From assembly GCA_001972305.1 (NCBI GenBank), contig BDDD01000055.1:1-64000 (forward strand): a DNA stretch of 64,000 nucleotides, given 5' to 3'. Under the pieces are notes generated by a model that was not told the origin of the DNA, made no database searches, and saw only the letters and a program-made list of their open reading frames with translations. The stretch is from Cephalotus follicularis (taxonomy: Eukaryota; Streptophyta; Magnoliopsida; Oxalidales; Cephalotaceae). A program made the translations under genes and the position numbers. Shown in pieces: positions 57,901 through 64,000 of the stretch (the first letter of the stretch is position 1; every line of letters starts with the position of its first letter).

Positions 57901-58444
57901 TATAAGTCCATAATACTTATTAGATAATTTTTATATTCAAGGGAAGTCGCTTTTGGGCCATTCAATTTTGCCATCTTGTTGCTGGATCAAAGTTGTTTTA
58001 TAACAAAGTCGCCCACATTCCATCCCTTTAAAAGAATAGACAGTCTGTAGTTCACAATAAAGAAGTGTGAGAAGTCCTCAAAGAAAAATCCACAATTCTC
58101 TTAAACATCTATTGCCTCCTTAATTTGGTTCTTTTGTCACGTGAGAGACCGCCCTAAATTGTGAGATTATGTATCTTCAAGAAAATATTATTTCTTTTAT
58201 AATATTAAATATTTGAGAAGATCGATTTTAGTTACGAGTGATTTCTTGAAAAATGCATATTGAAGATAAAAACAAAGTACGCTTAAAGCATGAACATTAA
58301 CATCTTATTGAGAATTACAAATGGGAAAAAGAACACTAGTTAACATAGCACCCAAATCTAAGTGTCTCAAGCCATCTGTTTCCACAAAAAACTGAAAAAA
58401 AAAAAAAAAACAGCAAATGACACCCTCTAGAGATTGAACATTGA
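57901..58444. other. Intergenic DNA 3' of the peptide gene
   Basis: AT-rich. The ~120 bases next to the gene are probably its 3' UTR on the minus strand, including a poly-T stretch on that strand (58394-58410) and an AATAAG word near 58300 that could serve as polyadenylation signal. No other gene is visible. Confidence 0.5.
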
Positions 58445-58879
58445 TTAGGCTTGTGGAGGTGGGGTAAATATGTAACCAGTTTTTGGGTTAGTATTTGGCC
58501 CTGGATCTTTATAGTCCATCACTTCAATCATCTCCCTTGATGTTCCTGCAAATTCCTGGAAAGCAAAACACATCCATTTTATGTCCTGCATTAATAAAAA
58601 CTAAAACAAAAAGCTCTAGAAGTAAAGTAAAGAAAACGAAAACCAACCTCTACTAGAACCGTGGACTCTCCATGCTCAACAGTTTCCACTAATTCTCTAC
58701 CAAAACCTTAAATTTGACACCAAAAGTTGTGAGAAGACATAAAATAAAAAACACCCAACAAATAGATTCTTTAAAAACAAAACTAAGAGAACAATGGGAG
58801 AAGTAGCAATACCAGGAGAGAAGGAGATAACCAAAAGTGCCGTAACAAGCAGAAATCTGAAGAAACAAGAGGGACCCAT
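58445..58879 (-). CDS. Small secreted peptide precursor, PSY-like, three exons
   Basis: The spliced minus-strand gene has exon 1 at 58813-58879, exon 2 at 58648-58706 and exon 3 at 58445-58555. Both introns (106 and 92 bp) follow GT-AG and the three exons join in phase to 78 codons with no stop until TAA (58445-58447). Residues 1-24 are a signal peptide (MGPSCFFRFLLVTALLVISF then SPGFG). An acidic middle part ends in EEFAGTSREMIEVM. The C-terminus has DYKDPGPNTNPKTG followed by YIFTPPPQA. DYxxPGxN resembles the core of plant PSY sulfated peptides (Asp before Tyr, Pro-Gly-x-Asn), whose Tyr is sulfated by TPST and which act outside the cell on receptor kinases. The His-Asp-Pro usually seen in PSY is absent, so it may be a sister family. 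It is intact, unlike every other frame here. Confidence 0.72.
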
Positions 58880-58924
58880 TAATTATTTCTAGCACAGTTA
58901 TGGGAACGGGTAGAGCTCAGATTT

Positions 58925-58931
58925 TTATATA
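58925..58931 (-). promoter_or_regulatory. Likely TATA box of the peptide gene
   Basis: TATATAA on the minus strand (TTATATA on plus) lies 46-52 bases upstream of the ATG at 58879, leaving room for a short 5' leader of about 15-20 bases. The upstream region to ~59200 is AT-rich with no competing start. Confidence 0.45.
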
Positions 58932-59680
58932 TGAGAAAAAGCTTTTGGCTTTGTAGCATAGGAAAGTGCATCAGCTTCAGATCCAATGAAGAGCTTTTAT
59001 TGCTTGTATGGTGTAGAGTAAATACATATATTGTTGTGATAGAAAAATACAATGTTTGATTATGCCACTTGAGAGTTCAGACTCTGTAGTTTTAGTAAAG
59101 AAATGTGCTTTTTTCCCCTGTGATCCTATATATACTCAAATGCATTGAACTCGGAAACTGCTTTTGTTTGTTGCGATAAATAAAAGGTTCTGTGCTATGT
59201 TTCGATGATGTCAATGAGAGAGAATTCTCATTTCCATTTTAATCAGTTATTATTAATATTCTATAAAAGATAATAACTAAACCTTAAACCCTAAACTTTA
59301 GTCAACCAACCTTTCATTCCATCTCGGTCCTATCGCCAATGGACATCGGAAGTGAGCGCACGTGCTGCACGCGCAGGTGACCTGCATGGACGTGCCTATG
59401 CTGTGAGTGAAAAGTTAAAAAAAAAAAAAGAAATCAGTTTCTTTTTAGAACGATCGTGATCGCTCTGTTTTCTGATCGCGATATCTTAAGCTATTAGAGT
59501 CAGAACTTGGTGATTTAGGAGCTGATTCTTAGGTTTTGGAATGTTCCAGACACAATAAATATATCAGATCTGTGAGATTAGACTCAGATTTTGTGTTTTC
59601 CATCAGGTACACTCGTTCTAATTATATTTCAATTAATTTATTTATTCTTGCAAACTTAAAGAACGTTTAAGATGGAAAAG
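58932..59680. other. Upstream region of the peptide gene, no further gene
   Basis: It is mostly AT-rich. A short GC-rich patch at 59350-59400 contains CGCACGTGC, a CACGTG-type E/G-box, and a TGCACGCGC word. No ORF or RNA gene is supported. LTR sequence starts at 59681. Confidence 0.5.
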
Positions 59681-61434
59681 TATGACATCCGCGTCCCAGT
59701 AGTCTTTGTCTGTAAGCCTAAGTGGCTTTTTGTCTGTTTGTCTAGCTGTTAGTCTGTTTTTCTGGCTTTCATGACATGTGCATCACGACATTAATAAATT
59801 TTTATGATTTTTATTCTGATGGTTTCTGCATAACAAATAAATTTTCTTTACTGTAAATTAAATAATGTTTTACTGAAATTGCTCCTGAATTCAGAAAATA
59901 AACCAAGCCGTATGTCCTAAACATTCAATTTCTATTCGTATCGATTAAATTCTGGATAAAAACCCTATTTGTTATGGTCATATATATATGGGAAATGCCA
60001 AGTTTTTCTCATTTTTGTGATTTCTCTCTCTCTCTCTCCCTGGTTTCTCTCTCCTCTATCCCGTTCTCTCTTTGTCTTCTGCTCTGCCTCCGGCGTCACT
60101 GCCGAAACGACCCCGAAGAAGGCACCGACCGGACCGCCTCAGTCTCCCGAGCACGCCGCACCCCACCTCGGCGCCCGCAACAAAGCTGTGCACGCGCCAC
60201 GAGCTCTTTTCTCTCCGCCTCTGTTTTGCGTTGATCCGCCATCTCCGGTGAGCGTCATGGCAAAGCGAGCCCATATTCGGCATCCTAGTGTTGAGACGAG
60301 TCGAACGCGACCAGCCCCAACCCATGACGACGCCGACAGCGTAGATAGGTGGCGAAGGCAGCCACGGTCAACGCGCCCGTTCCGGCCAAATGCAGCGGCG
60401 CCGTGACCAATGCCTCAGATCCGTGATCCCCGTCCTCCAGCGCGCCAGATCCGACTTCCCCGCTGCTGACCTACCACTGTGCATGGTTGACACGCTCTGG
60501 CCAGTGGCGCGTGGGCCCACGCGTGGGCAGCCTCCGGCGGCCAGTTTCTGATAACTTTCTAACTCTGTTTTCCATGTAGGCGTGATCTGTTCTGGTTCGG
60601 CTCCGAGATTCCAGCTCCGTGCTCCGTTCCGTCTGCTTTCGATAAACTTTGAACTCTGTTCCGTTAGTTCTGTTTTCAGTTGAATTTTGTTTCTGTATCT
60701 ATTTCTGTGGTATAATGAACTTGAATTGTGTAATCAACTCGATATTGGATAACCTGGACAACCACTTGGACTTACTGTAATGATTTCGAAAGTGTGTTTA
60801 ATTGAAGTTTAAACGATGTTTTTAATAATCGTATTTCGGTTGCTTTTGAGTGTATTGATCAATTTTAGTTTTCTGTTATTTGCACGCATTTCATTGCATA
60901 ACGCATTGCATGACATAGTACGTGTTTGAGTTCTGATAGTCTGTTGTATGTTTGTCTGTTTGTCTATTGACAGAGGATCCTGTCTTTGAGGTTTACCATG
61001 GAGGCGACCAGTCGTATGGCTTGTTCGTCTGTTCTGTGCGTGGAACGACTTTCTTAAACCCTCTTTACTTTGAAATGCTTTTAAATGATTTGAATGTTTA
61101 AGCTTGTTCGCTTATTTATTCCTGTATTTGAATGAACTTGGTTTTAGTTCATTTCTGAAAATCTATTTAAGTTTTAATGTCTGAAACATTCTTTTAATGT
61201 TTTTAAATGCTCGCATGATGATAGTCTTAGTATGACGCTATTTTCAGTTATATCTGTATTTGATAAGAAAATGAATTATGTATATGTTTAAATCTGTTTT
61301 AAACATGTTTAGATGGCTCTAATGATTTCTGTATCTGTTTAAATATGTTTAAAGTCTGTTTTGAGGAATTTGAGATTATGTATTCTGAAATCTGTTAAAT
61401 ATGTTTAGATGCATGGTGATCTCGGTATTGTATT
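59681..61434 (+). repeat. LTR (family P) copy 1, part before nested solo LTR
   Basis: The start TATGACATCCGCGTCC corresponds to TGTGACATCCGTGTCC of the nested copy, with the first G changed. A TATATATA promoter-like tract (59981-59990) is followed by CT-repeats and a GC-rich, exon-like segment (60050-60420) with TCCGGTGAGCG, a possible splice donor at ~60248. The sequence 60420-61390 is absent from copy 2. It ends GGTATTGTATT where copy 2 inserted and continues at 63320. Confidence 0.8.
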
Positions 61435-63319
61435 TGTGACATCCGTGTCCTTGTACGGTCTGTGTCTGTGAGCCTACGTGGCTTCTGTCTGTCTGTCGGT
61501 CTGTTAATCGGTTTTCTGGCATTCATGATATGCATCATGACATTATTTAAATTTTTACGATTTTATTCTGATGGTTTTCTGCATAAGAAATTGATTTGCC
61601 TTTCCGTAAAATTTAATGATATTTTTCTGAAATGACTGCTGATTCGGAAAAATAGCCCAAGTGGTATGTCCTAAACATCCAATTTTTGTCCGTAACGGTT
61701 AAATTCTGGGCAAAAACCCAGTCCGTTTTGGGTTGAATATATACGGAAAATGTCATTTTTTTGGCTCATTTTGCCATCTCTCCCATCTCTCCCGCTTTCT
61801 CTCTCCTCTCTCCCGATCTCTCTCTCTCTGCTCCTGTCGTCGGCGTCAGAGCTGATCTGACGCCGGCGAGGGTATGGGTCGAACCGCCATCACCTCCTGA
61901 TCACACCGGCCCCAGCCTCGACGCCGGCAACGGCGCCGTTTGCGCCCGGCGAGCACTTCTCCCTCCGAGGCCGTTTTCCTTCGTTCTGGCGCCTCCGGTG
62001 GTCGTCACGGCAAGGGGAGGCCAGATTCGAACTCCTGGCGTTGCGACCGTTCGAACGGTACCGGCCTCGACCCGTGACGACGTCGGGAACGGCGATCTCC
62101 GGCGAAGGACAGCCGCGGTCAACGCGGCCGTTCCGGTCGATCGCGAATTCTGAAATTCTATTTTCTGCTGAATCTGTTTAAATATGTTTAGATGCATGGC
62201 AGTCTCGGTATTGTATATATATGTATCTGATGCCCATGAGAGGCTTGTCTACACGTGTATGACTTTCTGCTGATGCTTGGACACGATGGTGTCCTTGCCA
62301 CTATTTCTGCTGGACGTTCGGCCCGACGGGGCCCAGGCGTCGACCTTACTTAGTAGACCCCATTGCATCTTTATATATTTTCATCTGTTTAAAACTCTGT
62401 TACTATTATATGTATGAAAAATCTGAGGATTTGAATCTATTTGAAAGAAATTGTCTGAAATGATCTGGTTTTTCTGCTGATTTCTGGAAATACCGGTTTT
62501 TAAATCGGTTTTGATTTTATATCTGTTTTACAAATCAGATGCTGTATTTTGATTTTGTTTCGGTTGTTTTACATATTTGTTATATCTTTTCTGCAAATAT
62601 ATTTATAATGCGAGCAAAACTCTGCGGAGTCTTTTTGTTCCATCTCACTGGTCCTGTGGACTAACCCTCTCCTCTGTTTTCTGTTTCTAGTTCTGACAGG
62701 TTAGTCTGCTGAGCTCTGTCAGCTGGAGTCTGTCTGTCTGCTGAGGTGAGACCACATAGGGCATGCTACCAGAGTCAGCATATGCATAGCATTACTGCAT
62801 AAGTATTTAAATTTCTGCATTTCATATATTTTTATATAACTGTTCTGTTTTCATTTAAAAAGGGTTGAACCCTATTCAAGTTTTACGTTTTGTTAATACG
62901 GTTGAGGCAGAGCCCAACCCATGCTTGTCTTTCTGTTTTTAAATTATGATCTGCTGAGGGCTGAGCCCAATTTATAACTGTTTCTCCTTCGGGAGTGTGA
63001 TCTGCTGAGGGCTGAGCCCATATTACAACTGTTTCCTCCTTCGGGAGTGTGATTTTATAAAACTGTATTTTTATTTACAGGGGGCATAGTCCTATAAACG
63101 AATACTACATGCCCGATTTTCGTAAAATTTTAAGAGTTAGAATTATTTTCAAGTTTTTCAAGAAACTGTTCTGTTTTCTTTATGTTTCGAAGAAACTTTA
63201 TGTTTTAAAATGCTTTTTGAATCTCTGTTCTGCTGAACCTACGAGGTGAGTCTCTGATGGGAGGCTTGGCCTCGTAGCGGGCGCGACGGATTCCAGCGGG
63301 TCTGGGTCCGGGCGTCACA
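61435..63319 (+). repeat. Solo LTR (family P) copy 2, nested in copy 1, TSD GTATT
   Basis: It starts TGTGACATCCGTG, ends GGCGTCACA, and is flanked by GTATT at 61430-61434 and 63320-63324. It carries the TATATA tract (~61737), GC-rich exon-like part (61760-62150), CTAACCC block (~62660), a ~52-bp tandem duplication built on CTGCTGAGGGCTGAGCCCA (62950-63052), and the GGGCAT...ATGCCC stem-loop (63082-63114). No PBS or PPT is attached. Confidence 0.85.
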
Positions 63320-64000
63320 GTATTAGTTACTTATCTAATGCCCATGAGAGGCACCGTCTGCACGTGTATGGCTTTCTGTTCTGATGATTTGATATGACGG
63401 TATTATTACCTTTCTGTTCTGCTGGACGTTCGGCTCGACAGGGCCGAGGTGTCAACCTTACCTAGTAGACCCACTGCATCTTTATATATTTATTTATGTT
63501 TAAACTCTATTAATTATTATATATATTTGAATTTTTGATGATTTAAATCTGTTTGAAGGAAAGAATCTGGTTTTCTGTTGATTTCTGAAAATCTCTATTT
63601 GATAAATCGGTTTTGAATTTATGTTCTGTTTAAGTTGTTTATATCTGTTTTATAAATCAGATTCTAGACTTTGATTCTGTTTCTGAATTTCTGTTTCTGT
63701 TGCTTTACACTTTTGTTATATCTTTTCTGCAAAGATATTTTTTATGCGAGCAAAAACTCTGCTGAGTTTTTTGTTCCATCTCACTAGTCCTGTGGACTAA
63801 CCCTCATCTGTTTTTGTTTTTGTTTTTAGTTCTGACAGGTTAGTCTACTGAGTTCTGTCAACTGGAGTCAGTTTGTCTACTGAGGTGAGACTACAAGGGC
63901 ATGCCTACCAGAGTCAACATATGCATATCATCCATGACATTAGTATTTAAATTTCTATATTATTTATGTTTTATATAAATGTTTTAGTTTCGTTTAAAAA
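63320..64000 (+). repeat. LTR (family P) copy 1, continuation to window end
   Basis: It aligns with 62205-62860 of copy 2 (AATGCCCATGAGAGGC, ACGTGTATGGC, GGACTAACCC, GGGCATGCCTACCAGAGTC). It directly continues the sequence interrupted at 61434. The LTR end lies beyond the window. Confidence 0.8.

Noticed and set aside
58697..58895. 68- and 60-codon hydrophobic ORFs at the peptide locus
   Set aside because: They read through the first intron of the three-exon gene. The spliced model gives a signal peptide and a conserved-looking C-terminus instead.
59969..60406. 145-codon plus-strand ORF rich in Pro, Ala and Arg
   Set aside because: It lies in the GC-rich part of an LTR. The related copy at 61761-62153 has a different reading, so the protein is not conserved between two copies of the same LTR.
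1..64000. tRNA, rRNA or snoRNA genes
   Set aside because: Only short PBS sequences complementary to tRNA-iMet were found. No cloverleaf with A and B boxes or rRNA segment was recognised by eye.

Overview
This is a plant nuclear window, most likely from an angiosperm with a large, repeat-rich genome. It is almost entirely nested LTR retrotransposons. The evidence is tRNA-iMet-type primer-binding sites (TGGTATCAGAGC), polypurine tracts before TGTAAC LTR starts, Ty3/gypsy Gag-PR-RT-RH-INT proteins with a chromodomain tail, one decayed Ty1/copia element, two MITEs, and one small spliced gene. I see nothing prokaryotic and cannot name the species.

Layout. 1-262: end of a copia-type LTR that cut into the next element. 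263-15402: a decayed Tekay/Del-like Ty3 element on the minus strand (LTRs 263-1873 and 12875-15402; gag-pol at 1917-4861 and 11143-12622). Its pol is split by a 6.3-kb non-autonomous LARD-like element at 4862-11142 (TSD TCCTT), which has two LTRs, a PBS, a PPT, a gag stub and a 30-bp tandem array but no pol. 15403-19626: AT-rich LTR-type sequence without coding content, including a probable very long LTR (15696-19305). 19627-36460: a minus-strand gag-only element; one of its LTRs holds a nearly complete plus-strand Tekay-like element (21722-31670). 36513-42554: a truncated minus-strand copia element interrupted by a solo LTR (39334-41497, TSD CCTTA). 42556-50019: a plus-strand Ty3 element with a truncated 5' LTR and an internal deletion that removed protease and the RT fingers. 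50020-53509: a remnant LTR related to the LARD LTR.

53510-59680 is the only stretch without LTR sequence. It is AT-rich, carries a MULE-type MITE (54546-54834) and an hAT-type MITE (57653-57892), and contains a three-exon minus-strand gene at 58445-58879. That gene encodes a 78-residue secreted peptide precursor with a PSY-like DYxxPGxN motif. 59681-64000 is an LTR interrupted by a solo LTR of its own family (61435-63319, TSD GTATT).

How the parts relate. No retroelement here looks able to move by itself: every pol has stops, frameshifts, lost catalytic residues or deletions. The LARD, the gag-only element and the two Tekay-like elements share LTR blocks, PBS type and the PPT neighbourhood, so the defective ones were probably mobilised by relatives. 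The features most worth following up are the peptide gene, a hairpin with compensatory changes beside the PPT in four elements, and arrays of GTCGAC-centred palindromes in unrelated LTRs.
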